A DNA stretch of 64,000 nucleotides. Source: JBBQSN01 sp963825505. Its GTDB lineage: Bacteria; Actinomycetota; Actinomycetes; Actinomycetales; CAWJMD01. A program made the translations under genes and the position numbers. The stretch is taken from NCBI GenBank assembly GCA_963825505.1, contig CAWGTL010000014.1:124001-188000 (forward strand), read 5' to 3'. Positions 25,513 to 34,500 of the stretch are shown one piece after another. Each line of letters opens with the position of its first letter. Position 1 is the first letter of the stretch. The notes under the pieces are model-generated. The model ran no database searches and was not told the origin of the DNA. It was given only the letters and a program-made list of their open reading frames with translations.

Positions 25513-25689
25513 GTGATCAGCCCGTCGTTCGTCGAAGAGGTCGAGCGCCAGCGTGGAGCCGCTCGCACCGACCTCGCACACGCCCTCGCCACCGGCGACG
25601 ACTCGGGGGCCGTCGCGGCGCGCGCCCGGCTCGCCGACCTCGACGACCTGTGCACCCGCACGGCAGAGCTCCCGGTCCTCGCCCTCTGA
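25513..25689 (+). CDS. Small hypothetical protein of 58 residues
   Basis: A GTG at 25513 follows GAGGAGG (25498-25504) by 8 nt and opens a 58-residue frame beginning VISPSFVEEVERQRGAARTD and ending LCTRTAELPVLAL. It is helical, acidic and Ala/Arg/Asp-rich, with no TM segment. It lies after the STAS and PP2C-like genes on the same strand and ends 8 bp before the end of the convergent MarR gene. I do not recognise a family; a partner of the upstream STAS module is possible. Confidence 0.6.
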   Translation: MISPSFVEEVERQRGAARTDLAHALATGDDSGAVAARARLADLDDLCTRTAELPVLAL

Positions 25690-25697
25690 GACGAGAG

Positions 25698-26222
25698 CTA
25701 CCGGGGGAAGTCGCCGGCGGCGGCCCGCGTCCGCCGCAGCAGCGCGTAGAGGTGGTCGGCGTCCTCGACGCTGCTGCCGTCGAGGAAGAAGTCGTTGTCC
25801 TGCAGCGCCGCTGTCGCCTCGCGCACGACGCGCCGGCCCTCGTCGGTGAGCTCGGCGAGCGTCCGCCGCCGGTCGACCTCGTCCGGCACCCGCCGCACCA
25901 GGCCCCCCGCCTCGAGCCGGTCGATCGCGTTGGTCACCGACGTCGGGTGCACCATCAGCCGCTCGCCGATCTTCGACAGCGGCAGCCGGCCGGTGCGGCT
26001 GAACGTGAGCAGCACCAGCACCTCGTAGCGGGCGAAGGTGATGCCGAACGGCTTGAGGGCGGCGTCGATCCGGGCGAGCAGGACCTGCTGCACGCGCATC
26101 ACCGAGGTCACCACCTTCATCGCGGTGGCGTCGCCGAACCGCTCCTCCCAGAGCTCGGCCGCACGGTCGATGGGGTCGAACGGCAGCCGGGGCGGCCGAC
26201 CGTCCGGAACCGGGCCGCTCAC
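25698..26222 (-). CDS. MarR-family transcriptional regulator
   Basis: The 174-residue protein is a MarR winged helix: helices ERFGDATAMKVVTSVMRVQQVLLARIDAALKPFGITFARYEVLVLL, recognition segment LPLSKIGERLMVHPTSVTNAIDRLEAGGLVRR, and wing DEVDRRRTLAELTDEGRRVV. The Asp-Arg-Arg wing motif is typical. The GTG at 26222 overlaps the TGA of the upstream oxidase gene (GTGA at 26219-26222), so the two are co-expressed, and the regulator may control the pair. Confidence 0.9.
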   Translation of the reverse strand: MSGPVPDGRPPRLPFDPIDRAAELWEERFGDATAMKVVTSVMRVQQVLLARIDAALKPFGITFARYEVLVLLTFSRTGRLPLSKIGERLMVHPTSVTNAIDRLEAGGLVRRVPDEVDRRRTLAELTDEGRRVVREATAALQDNDFFLDGSSVEDADHLYALLRRTRAAAGDFPR

Positions 26223-26647
26223 CCGGCGGAGCCGTACACGCGCATGACGTGGAGCCGCAGCACCAGGCGGCCCTCCGCGACCATCGCGGCGCGGTACTCC
26301 TCCCAGTCCGGGTGCTCGCCGGCGAGGGTGCGGTACAGGTCGACCAGGTCGTCGGCGGTGGCGTCGTGGGGGTCGGTGGCGACGGCGGACAGCTCGGCGT
26401 CGGCCTCGGCCACCACGTACTGCCACACCGACTCGCCGGAGACGAGGTAGCTCGCGCGGGGGTCCCGGCGCAGGTTGCGGGTCTTGGCCCGCGAGTCGGT
26501 CACGGAGACCCGCAGCACCCGCGCGTCGGCGTCGAAGGCGTGGCCGACCACGGACATCTGCGGACGGCCGTCGCGCTTGAGGGTCGTGAGCACGCCCTTG
26601 CGGCCCGGTACCGCGAGCAGGTCGAGCAGGGCCTGGTCGTCGCTCAT
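26219..26647 (-). CDS. PPOX-class F420/FMN-dependent oxidoreductase
   Basis: This 142-residue split-barrel protein belongs to the pyridoxamine-phosphate-oxidase-like fold used by actinobacterial F420 or FMN enzymes (Rv1155/Rv2074 type). It shows LLDLLAVPGRKGVLTTLKRDGRPQMSVVGHAF, SRAKTRNLRRDPRASYLVSG, and a C-terminal HPDWEEYRAAMVAEGRLVLRLHVMRVYG. It probably reduces an unknown small molecule. The ATG at 26647 follows TAGGGT by 6 nt on its strand. The MarR gene overlaps its end by 4 nt. Confidence 0.87.
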   Translation of the reverse strand: MSDDQALLDLLAVPGRKGVLTTLKRDGRPQMSVVGHAFDADARVLRVSVTDSRAKTRNLRRDPRASYLVSGESVWQYVVAEADAELSAVATDPHDATADDLVDLYRTLAGEHPDWEEYRAAMVAEGRLVLRLHVMRVYGSAG

Positions 26648-26685
26648 CCGGTCACCCTAGGACCGGGCGGCGGACGCGGGGGATC

Positions 26686-27648
26686 TCAGCCGTGCCGGGC
26701 GGCCATCGCGGCGCCCAGCTCGACCACCGCCGCGCGCACCTCCGGCGGCTCGAGCACCTCCCACCCCACCGGCAACCCGGCCAGGTAGCCCGCCACCCAC
26801 CGCGCCGACGCCCCGCCGAGCTCGAGCAGGCAGCTGGGTGCGTCGCCGGGCGGGTCGGGGTCGTCCAGCACCCGGCCGACGGTGCGTGGCACGTGCCGGC
26901 GCGCCACCTCGGGCGCCACCTCGACCCGCACCAGGGCGCGCAGCTCGTACGGGCCCATCGACGACGCGTGGGCCACGAGGTCCAGCGGGTCGGGCGGGTC
27001 GTCGTGGCGGAACCGCCGGCCGGTGTCCTGCGCGGTCCCGACCCGGTCCATCCGGTAGGTGCGCCAGTCGGCCCGGTCGACGTCGAGACCGACCAGGTAC
27101 CAACGCCTCCCGGCGTGCACGATCCGCAGCGGCTCGACCTCGCGGTCGATCACGGTGCCGTGCGCGGTGGTGTACCCGATCCGCACGGCGGTGCGGTGCC
27201 GGCAGGCCTGCGCCAGCACGAGCAGCACCTCGGTGGCGAACGGGTCGAGCGCCGGTCCGGGCAGGCGGACGGTCGCCTCGTCGACGTCGCGCACCCGGCC
27301 GGCCAGCTCGGTGGGAAGGACCAGCTGCAGCTTGGCCAGGGCGCTCACGCCGGCCGCCTCGAAGCCGGGCGCCGAGCCACCCGCGGCCGAGCGGAGGGCG
27401 AGGGTGACGGCCACCGCCTCGTCGTCGTCCAGCACCAGCGGCGGCAGCGCCTCGCCGCGGCGCCACCGGTACCCGCCGGCCGGTCCCGGCTCGGCCTGCA
27501 CGGGGTAGCCGAGCTCGCGCAGCCGGGTCACGTCGCGGCGCACGGTGCGGCCGGTGACGCCGAGCCGCTCGGCCAGCTCGGCGCCGGTCCACACGGGGCG
27601 CCCGGGCAGCAGGGCGAGCAGCCGCAGCAGCCGGGTCGTGGAGGTCAC
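26686..27648 (-). CDS. HTH-WYL-domain transcriptional regulator
   Basis: The 320-residue regulator has an N-terminal HTH (TRLLRLLALLPGRPVWTGAELAERLGVTGRTVRRDVTRLRELGYPV), then a WYL domain (TAVRIGYTTAHGTVIDREVEPLRIVHAGRRWYLVGLDVDRADWRTYRMDRV) and a WCX C-terminus. WYL domains bind nucleotides or other ligands. GTG 27648 is preferred because CACGAT lies 6 nt upstream. It is divergent from the DinB gene across 71 bp, the usual arrangement for a regulator of its neighbour. Confidence 0.9.
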   Translation of the reverse strand: MTSTTRLLRLLALLPGRPVWTGAELAERLGVTGRTVRRDVTRLRELGYPVQAEPGPAGGYRWRRGEALPPLVLDDDEAVAVTLALRSAAGGSAPGFEAAGVSALAKLQLVLPTELAGRVRDVDEATVRLPGPALDPFATEVLLVLAQACRHRTAVRIGYTTAHGTVIDREVEPLRIVHAGRRWYLVGLDVDRADWRTYRMDRVGTAQDTGRRFRHDDPPDPLDLVAHASSMGPYELRALVRVEVAPEVARRHVPRTVGRVLDDPDPPGDAPSCLLELGGASARWVAGYLAGLPVGWEVLEPPEVRAAVVELGAAMAARHG

Positions 27649-27811
27649 CACCCCATCGTGACGCACTCCGCCCTGGTCGCGGACCGGAACTGTCCGCATC
27701 TGGTCGTAGCGTGAGGGACATGACGGACACCGACCGCACGACCACCTCGCCCGCCTCCTCGTCCGCTCTCGTGGCTCCTCGTCCGAGGCGGCCCCTGACG
27801 GCCCGCGGCTG

Positions 27812-28354
27812 GTGCAGCACTACGGCGAGCGGCCGGAGCGGCTGCGTCCGCTGCTGGCGCTGTGGGACACCAGCGTCGACGAGCTGCTCACCCGGCTCGA
27901 CGGCGTCGACGACGAGGAGTGGACGTGGGAGCCCGTCCCCGGTGCCTTCTCGGTGCGGCGCGAGGGCGACGGCTGGCGGCACGACCCGCCGGGCGGCTTC
28001 GGTGGCCCGCCGTCGCTGCGGACCCTGGCGTGGACCTCCGGCCACCTCGCCGAGCTCGGGCTGCTGCGGGCCGACTGGACCACGGGCGGGCACGCGCTGG
28101 AGCCCGACGACCTGGTCTGGCCCGGCACGGCGGGCGAGGGGGTGGCGTTCCTGCGCGAGGGCCTGGCCGCCTGGCGGGCCACCCTCGACCAGGTCGACGA
28201 CGACGACCTCGACACGGTGGGGCGCAGCGACTTCCCGTACGGCCTCGACCCGCAGCTGCCGTTGCTCGACATCGTGTGGTGGAACACCCGCGAGCTCGTG
28301 CACCACGCGGCCGACCTGATGACCGTCCGGGACCTCTACGCGGCGCGGACCTGA
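27812..28354 (+). CDS. DinB-family protein, N-terminus disrupted by a 20-bp insertion
   Basis: Frame 27812-28354 gives 180 residues of a DinB-like four-helix protein (RLRPLLALWDTSVDELLTRLDGVDDEEWTWEPVPGAFSVR, TLAWTSGHLAELGL, IVWWNTRELVHHAADLM) with the metal-ligand His pattern. These proteins are often thiol-dependent transferases or detoxifying enzymes. The promoter TAGCGT (27707-27712) points to an ATG at 27720 in a different frame, MTDTDRTTTSPASSS. Deleting 20 bp (27766-27785) between two copies of CTCCTCGTCCG joins it to EAAPDGPRLVQHYG in frame. As it stands the gene either starts at GTG 27812 or is off. Confidence 0.75.
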   Translation: MQHYGERPERLRPLLALWDTSVDELLTRLDGVDDEEWTWEPVPGAFSVRREGDGWRHDPPGGFGGPPSLRTLAWTSGHLAELGLLRADWTTGGHALEPDDLVWPGTAGEGVAFLREGLAAWRATLDQVDDDDLDTVGRSDFPYGLDPQLPLLDIVWWNTRELVHHAADLMTVRDLYAART

Positions 28355-28388
28355 ACCGACCGACCGAGAACCACCGGAGGAGAACGAG

Positions 28389-28892
28389 ATGACCGAGCAG
28401 CAGTGGCCCGAGGCCACCTACCGACCACCGGCCGAGGGGTCGCCGCAGGCGCCCCTGTTCACCCAGACCACCGTCGACTGCGACGACCCGCACGCCCAGG
28501 CGGCGTTCTGGGCCGCCGCGCTCGGCTACCTCCTCGAGGACGACCACGACCTGGTCGAGGCGGTGCTCGCCGCCGGCTACGCCGACCGGGAGCGTGACGT
28601 CGTCGAGGTCGACGGCCGGCTCGCGTGGAAGACCGGGACCGGCATCGTGCACCCCGACGACACCGGTGCGCGGCGCGGCACCAAGCGCCGACTGCTGTTC
28701 CAGCTGGTCGAGGACCGGCACCACGAGAAGAACTCCTGGCACCTCGACCTCAACGTCGGTCGCGAGAACATCGACGCCGAGGTCGCGCGGCTCACCGCTC
28801 TCGGCGCGACCGAGCGCTACAAGGTCGACGAGCCCAGCGGGTTCCACACCACGATGGCCGATCCAGAGGGCAACCTGTTCTGCGTCCAGTGA
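28389..28892 (+). CDS. VOC-family glyoxalase-like protein
   Basis: The 167-residue protein belongs to the vicinal-oxygen-chelate fold: VDCDDPHAQAAFWAAALGY, the KRRLLFQLVEDRHHEKNSWHLDLNV core with a metal-type His, and a C-terminal GFHTTMADPEGNLFCV. It may be a glyoxalase, a dioxygenase-like enzyme or a binding protein; the substrate is unknown. GGAGGAGAACG lies just before the ATG. It follows DinB by 34 bp and is probably co-transcribed with it. Confidence 0.87.
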   Translation: MTEQQWPEATYRPPAEGSPQAPLFTQTTVDCDDPHAQAAFWAAALGYLLEDDHDLVEAVLAAGYADRERDVVEVDGRLAWKTGTGIVHPDDTGARRGTKRRLLFQLVEDRHHEKNSWHLDLNVGRENIDAEVARLTALGATERYKVDEPSGFHTTMADPEGNLFCVQ

Positions 28893-28895
28893 GGC

Positions 28896-29295
28896 TCAGG
28901 CCGGGCTGCTGATCCCCCAGCGGTGCCCGAACGGGTCGACGAACCACGCGTTGCGCGACCCGTACCCGTCGTAGACGCCGCGCTCGTCGGCGACGGCGCC
29001 GTGCCGCACGGCCAGGGCCAGCACGCCCTCGACGTCGGGCACGGGCAGCATCAGGCTGACGGCCGCGCCGGGTCCGACCGGCGCGACCGCTCCGTACGCC
29101 GGCGCCTCGTCGGCGAGGTAGATCACGCCGGCGCCGATCCGCAGGCTCGCGTGGCCGATGCTGCCGTCGTCGCCGACGTACGGGTCGCCCTCGACCTCGG
29201 CGCCGAGGACAGCTGGCGTACCAGTCGATCGCAGCGCGGGCGTCACGCACGGCCAGGTACGGCACGGCCGCCGGGCGGGGATCGGTCTCGGTCAT
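28896..29295 (-). pseudogene. VOC-family protein interrupted by a one-base frameshift
   Basis: The ATG at 29295 opens MTETDPRPAAVPYLAVRDARAAIDWYA, then the frame is lost. The continuation AVLGAEVEGDPYVGDDGSIGHASLRIG and the C-terminal NAWFVDPFGHRWGISSPA occur in another frame to 28896. Removing one base near 29214-29217 gives IDWYAAVLGAEV, the standard VOC pattern, and a protein of about 132 residues. The gene overlaps the ArsR gene stop (ATGA at 29292-29295), so it is the second gene of that operon. An internal ATG at 29246 could give only the C-terminal part. Confidence 0.82.
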
Positions 29296-29933
29296 CTGGG
29301 CTCCTTCGTGGTCTGCCGCTGCGTGCCGGCCGGCGCACCCACGCCGACGGGGAAGAGCTCCAGGTGCATGATCACCCGGGCGTGGGCCTCGCCGTCGGCG
29401 TCCGTGCTGCCGATCAGCTCGCGGGACGTCGACGCGAGCCGGTAGCGGTCGACGACCTCCTCGATCTCGGCACCGAGCCGGACCAGCTCCGGCCGGGTCA
29501 GGACCATCACCCGACGGTGGTCGCGGCTCGCCTCCACCCAGGCCGGGTCGGTCGTCTGCGCCTCCTCCAGCCAGGCCTGCGACTCGGCGAGCCGCTGGCG
29601 GACGAACTCGCCGAGCAGCAGGTCGGCCGCCGCTGCGGTGGCCGGGTCGCGTCGCAGGTGGTCGCCGCGCACGGTGAACCCGGCGGGGTTGGTCTGCCAC
29701 CACCGCTCCTTCGCGGTGCCCCGGCCCTCCACCTCGACGATGACGCCGTGCCGGGCCAGCTGGCGCAGGTGGTAGCTCGTCGACCCGCTCGACTCGCCGA
29801 CCCGGGCCGCCAGGCCGGAGGCGGTGGCGGGCCCGTCGGCGTCGAGCAGGTAGAAGAGCCGCACCCGCAGCGGGTGCGCGAACGCCTTCACCGCGGCGGC
29901 GTCCAGGACGGGGGACTGCTTGACGTCGGCCAT
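29292..29933 (-). CDS. ArsR-like winged-helix regulator of the divergent MFS exporter
   Basis: The 213-residue protein has an N-terminal ArsR-type winged helix (VLDAAAVKAFAHPLRVRLFYLLDADGPATASGLAARVGESSGSTSYHLRQLARHGVIVEV) followed by a helical domain with the W-W-Q-T element common to actinobacterial regulators of MFS exporters. The ATG at 29933 is immediately followed upstream by three TGCAAA/TTTGCA inverted repeats, so it likely represses both itself (with the VOC gene) and the exporter starting at 30001. Confidence 0.87.
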   Translation of the reverse strand: MADVKQSPVLDAAAVKAFAHPLRVRLFYLLDADGPATASGLAARVGESSGSTSYHLRQLARHGVIVEVEGRGTAKERWWQTNPAGFTVRGDHLRRDPATAAAADLLLGEFVRQRLAESQAWLEEAQTTDPAWVEASRDHRRVMVLTRPELVRLGAEIEEVVDRYRLASTSRELIGSTDADGEAHARVIMHLELFPVGVGAPAGTQRQTTKEPR

Positions 29934-29934
29934 G

Positions 29935-29980
29935 TGCAAACCTATCTTTGCAAAGTCATCTTTGCGAACAGTTCTTTGCA
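29935..29980. promoter_or_regulatory. Triple overlapping operator, TGCAAA-N6-TTTGCA with 14-bp period
   Basis: Three 18-bp inverted repeats start at 29935, 29949 and 29963: TGCAAA-CCTATC-TTTGCA, TGCAAA-GTCATC-TTTGCG, and TGCGAA-CAGTTC-TTTGCA. Neighbouring sites share 4 bp (TGCA or TGCG), giving a strict 14-bp repeat. The array fills the ArsR/MFS intergenic region and is unusually AT-rich for this genome. Confidence 0.85.
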
Positions 29981-30000
29981 CAGGGTACCGAGGAGGAGCC

Positions 30001-31290
30001 GTGGCCGGCAGCAGCACCCGAGGTCTCGGGGCGACGTTCCACCGGATGTGGGCTCAGCGCGGGATGGTCAACCTCGCCGACGGCGTGCTGATGACGGCGG
30101 CGGCCCTGCTCGCCGTCTCGATCACCCGCTCGCCGCTGGAGGTCTCGCTGGTGTCGGCCTCGGCGACGCTGCCCTGGCTGCTGACCACCCTGTTCGCCGG
30201 CGTCGTCGCCGACCGGTACGACCGGCGCCGGGTCATGCTCGTGACCAACCTGGTCCGGGTCCTGGCTCTCGCCGCCGGGGTCGCGGTCGTGACCACCGGC
30301 GCGCTGTCGGTGCCGCTGCTGTGCGCGCTCGCCCTGGTGCTCGGCACCTGCGAGGTCTTCCACGACACCTGCGCCCAGGCGATGGTGCCCGCGCTCGTCC
30401 CGAAGGACCGGCTCGAGGCGGCGAACGGACGGCTGCTGACCACCGAGCAGGTGGCCAACTCCTTCCTCGGTGCTCCGCTGGCCGGACCGCTGGTGGCCCT
30501 CGGGGCGGGCTGGGCGCTCGGCGTGCCGGGTCTGCTCTACCTCGCCGGTGCGCTGCTGCTCCTCGGCGTGCGGGGTCGGTTCCGCGCGGCCCGGGCCTCG
30601 TCCGCGGCCGGCCCCACCACCGTCCGCACCGAGATCGCCGAGGGGCTGCGGTTCGTCGTCCGGCACCCGATCATCCGGACGTTGACCTTGGTCGCAGGCA
30701 CCTCGAACGCGGCCAGCTCGGCGTTCTTCGCCGTCTTCGTGCTGTGGGTGGTGGGACCCGGCTCGGCGATGGGCGCCTCGCCGCAGGTCTTCGGGCTGCT
30801 GGTCTCGTGCCTGGCCGTCGGGGCCGTGGCCGGGCCGGTGCTGGCCACCCGGACCGTCGAGCGGTTCGGGTCGGTGCGCCTGCTGCAGCCGACCTGGATC
30901 CTCAACGCGCTGGTGATGCTCGTCCCGGTGCTGGTGCCCGAGATCTGGGCGGCGGCGCTCGCGTTCGTGCTGCTCGGAGCCACCAACGTGATGGGCAACG
31001 TGATGCAGATGTCGATGCGGCAGCGGATGGTGCCCGACCACCTGATGGGGCGGGTGCAGGCCGCCGGACGGTTCGTCGGGCGCGGGCTCGACCCGGTGGG
31101 GGCGGTCGTCGGTGGCGCGGTGGGCGCCGCCTTCGGGCTGCAGCCGGTGTTCTGGGGAGCCGTCGCGGTGATCGTGGTGGGCCAGCTGCTCGCGATGCGG
31201 GTGGTCACCCCGTCGGCGGCGCTCGCAGCGCAGGCGGAGGCGGACCGGGCCGAGCGGGAGCGGATCGGCGACGTCGTCGGCACCGGTTGA
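30001..31290 (+). CDS. MFS transporter, DHA3-type exporter
   Basis: The 429-residue protein has about 12 TM helices. After TM2 it carries FAGVVADRYDRRRVMLVTNLVR, the A-type loop motif of drug/siderophore exporters (MefA/EntS-like). In the second half, RQRMVPDHLMGRVQAAGRFVGRGLDPVGAVVGG matches the same subgroup. It likely exports a drug-like or metabolite substrate by proton antiport. GTG 30001 has GAGGAGG just upstream. Expression is probably controlled by the divergent ArsR protein through the triple operator. Confidence 0.9.
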   Translation: MAGSSTRGLGATFHRMWAQRGMVNLADGVLMTAAALLAVSITRSPLEVSLVSASATLPWLLTTLFAGVVADRYDRRRVMLVTNLVRVLALAAGVAVVTTGALSVPLLCALALVLGTCEVFHDTCAQAMVPALVPKDRLEAANGRLLTTEQVANSFLGAPLAGPLVALGAGWALGVPGLLYLAGALLLLGVRGRFRAARASSAAGPTTVRTEIAEGLRFVVRHPIIRTLTLVAGTSNAASSAFFAVFVLWVVGPGSAMGASPQVFGLLVSCLAVGAVAGPVLATRTVERFGSVRLLQPTWILNALVMLVPVLVPEIWAAALAFVLLGATNVMGNVMQMSMRQRMVPDHLMGRVQAAGRFVGRGLDPVGAVVGGAVGAAFGLQPVFWGAVAVIVVGQLLAMRVVTPSAALAAQAEADRAERERIGDVVGTG

Positions 31291-31364
31291 GGTGCCCGGG
31301 GGACTACCGTGGGTGGACGTCGCACGGTGGCCTCCTCAGCGCCCCGTCAGGCGCTGGAGTCCCG

Positions 31365-31499
31365 ATGTCCGACAAGTCCCCGCGCAGCACGAGCTCGAAG
31401 AAGTCCGGCAAGTCGCTCAAGGAGAAGCGGGCCGACAAGAAGGCGAAGGGCTCCGGCGAGACCAGCCACGACCAGGTGTCGGACGTCCGCAAGCGCTGA
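31365..31499 (+). CDS. Small, highly basic conserved protein of 44 residues
   Basis: The frame MSDKSPRSTSSKKSGKSLKE...SDVRKR codes for a very Lys/Ser-rich peptide with no hydrophobic segment. I recall similar 40-50-residue proteins with a KKSGKSLKEKRAxKKAK core in many actinobacteria, without known function; nucleic-acid or ribosome binding would fit the charge. There is no clear Shine-Dalgarno, and the start lies 75 bp after the MFS stop. Confidence 0.7.
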   Translation: MSDKSPRSTSSKKSGKSLKEKRADKKAKGSGETSHDQVSDVRKR

Positions 31500-31544
31500 C
31501 GTCCGCGAGCGCAGGAATGGGCCGGCGCCGCGGTCCGTGATTCA

Positions 31545-31558
31545 CTAGGACGTCCTAG
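31545..31558. promoter_or_regulatory. Perfect 14-bp palindrome upstream of icmF
   Basis: CTAGGACGTCCTAG is a perfect palindrome 24 bp before the icmF start. Its length and symmetry are typical of TetR-family operators. No TetR gene is in the window, so the regulator must be elsewhere. Confidence 0.65.
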
Positions 31559-31582
31559 CAATCGCGCGAGGGAGCGTCTCCA

Positions 31583-34500
31583 GTGAGCAAGGCCGACCTG
31601 CACGTGCCGACCGACCCGGTGCGGTTCGTCACCGCGGCTGCGCTGTTCGACGGCCACGACGCCTCGATCAACATCATGCGGCGGATCCTGCAGAGCCAGG
31701 GCGCCGAGGTGGTGCACCTCGGGCACAACCGCTCGGTCGACGAGGTGGTCGACGCCGCGATCTGCGAGGACGTCCAGGGCGTGGCGATCTCGTCGTACCA
31801 GGGCGGGCACGTCGAGTACTTCGAGTACCTCGTCGACCTGCTCGCCGAGCGGGGCGCCGGTCACGTGCACGTGTACGGCGGGGGCGGCGGGGTGATCGTC
31901 CCGGCCGAGATCGCCCGGTTGCGCGAGCACGGGGTGCGGATCTTCTCGCCCGAGGACGGCCAGCGCCTCGGTCTCGCCGCGATGGTCAACACGATGGTGG
32001 CCGACTGCGACACCCGTCTGGCCGACCTCGAGCCGGCCTCGTGGGACGGCCTGCTCACCGGCGACCGCCTGACCCTGGCCCGCGCCCTGACGATGGCCGA
32101 GGTCGGGACGTTGCCCGCTGCGGTGCGCGAGCTGGTCGGCAGCGTCACCCGGCAGGTGCCGGTGCTCGGCATCACCGGCACCGGCGGCTCGGGCAAGTCC
32201 TCGCTCACCGACGAGCTGCTGCGCCGGTTCCGGCTCGACCAGGGCGGCAAGGTGCGGATCGCGGTGCTGGCCGTCGACCCGACCCGGCGGCGCGGTGGCG
32301 GCGCCCTGCTCGGCGACCGGATCCGGATGAACTCGATCACCGGCGACGGCGCGCCGTCGGTCTTCTTCCGCTCGATGGCCACCCGCGGCGCCACGGGCGG
32401 GCTCCCGGAGCACCTCGACGACGTGGTCGCCGTGCTCAAGGCGTCCGGGGTCGACCTCGTCGTGGTCGAGACGCCCGGCATCGGCCAGGGCGACGCCGCC
32501 ATCGTGCCGTTCTGCGACACCTCCCTCTACGTGATGACGCCGGAGTACGGCGCCTCCTCGCAGCTCGAGAAGATCGACATGCTCGACTTCGCCGACGCCG
32601 TGGCGATCAACAAGTTCGAGCGGCGCGGCGCCGAGGACGCCCGTCGCGACGTCGCCCGCCAGCTCGTCCGCAACCGCGAGGCCTTCGGGTCGGCCCCGGA
32701 CGACATGCCGGTGTACGGCACCTCGGCCGCGACCTTCAACGACGACGGCGTCACGGCGCTGTACCAGTTCCTGCGCGACCAGCTCGCCGGCCAGGGCCTG
32801 GGTGTCGACACCGGCCTGCTCGCCGAGGTCTCCGGCAAGGTCTCCACCAGCACGCACGCGATCATCCCGCCTGCGCGCGTGCGGTACCTGTCCGACATCG
32901 CGGAGACCGTCCGCGGCTACCACCGCACCACCGAGGAGCAGGTCGCCGCCGCCCGGCGCGTGGCCCAGCTGCGCGGCGCCGCAAGGGCTCTGGACGAGGC
33001 CGACGCCGACCGGGGTGGTCTCGACGACGTCCTGGCCACGGCCGAGAGCGCGGTCGCACCGACGACCCGCGCCCTGCTCGAGGCGTGGCCCGCCACCGTG
33101 CGCGACTACTCCGGCGAGGAGCTGGTCGTGACCGTGCGCGAGCGCGAGATCCACACCGCCCTCCAGCGGATGACGCTGTCCGGCAACCCCGTGCGGCGCG
33201 TGGCCCTGCCCCGCGTCGAGGAGGACGGTGAGCTCGTCCGGTTCCTGCGCTCGGAGAACCTGCCGGGCCACTTCCCCTACACGGCCGGCGTCTTCGCGTT
33301 CAAGCGCGAGGGCGAGGACCCGGCGCGGATGTTCGCCGGCGAGGGTGATGCGTTCCGCACCAACCGCCGGTTCCAGTTCCTGTCGCGCGACGGCGACGCC
33401 ACCCGGCTGTCGACCGCGTTCGACTCGGTGACGCTGTACGGCTTCGACCCGGACACCCGCCCCGACATCTACGGCAAGGTCGGCACGTCCGGCGTCTCCA
33501 TCGCCACGCTCGAGGACATGAAGGCGCTCTACGGCGGCTTCGACCTCACCTCGCCCACCACCTCGGTGTCGATGACGATCAACGGCCCGGCGCCCACCAT
33601 CCTGGCGTTCTTCCTCAACGCGGCGATCGACGCCGAGGTGGCGAAGTTCGAGGCGGCACAGGGGCGCTCGCCGTCGCCGGACGAGGCGGACGCGCTGCGG
33701 GCGCGCACGCTCGCCACCGTCCGCGGCACGGTGCAGGCCGACATCCTCAAGGAGGACCAGGGCCAGAACACCTGCATCTTCAGCACCGAGTTCTCGCTGC
33801 GGATGATGGCCGACATCCAGGAGTGGTTCATCCAGCAGAAGGTGCGCAACTTCTACTCGGTCTCGATCAGCGGGTACCACATCGCCGAGGCCGGGGCGAA
33901 CCCCATCAGCCAGCTCGCGTTCACCCTCGCCAACGGGTTCACCTACGTGGAGTCGTACCTGGCGCGCGGCATGAGCATCGACGACTTCGCGCCCAACCTT
34001 TCGTTCTTCTTCTCGAACGGGATGGACGCCGAGTACACGGTGATCGGCCGGGTGGCGCGCCGGATCTGGGCCGTCGCGATGCGGGACCGCTACGGCGCCG
34101 ACGACCGGTCGCAGAAGCTGAAGTACCACGTGCAGACCTCGGGCCGGTCGCTGCACGCGCAGGAGATGGACTTCAACGACATCCGCACCACGCTGCAGGC
34201 GCTGTGCGCGATCTACGACAACGCGAACTCGTTGCACACCAACGCCTACGACGAGGCCGTCACCACCCCCACCGACCACTCGGTCCGTCGCGCACTCGCG
34301 ATCCAGATGATCATCAACCGCGAGTGGGGCCTGTCGCTGAACGAGAACCCGCTGCAGGGCTCGTACGTCGTCGACGAGCTCACCGACCTGGTCGAGGAGG
34401 CCGTGCTCGCCGAGTTCGACCGGCTCACCGAGCGGGGCGGCGTCCTGGGCGCGATGGAGACGGGCTACCAGCGCGGACGCATCCAGGACGAGTCGATGCT

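Noticed and set aside
31500..31582. Cobalamin riboswitch upstream of icmF
   Set aside because: The leader is only about 80 bp, and no B12-box-like sequence is visible; only a palindromic operator is present.
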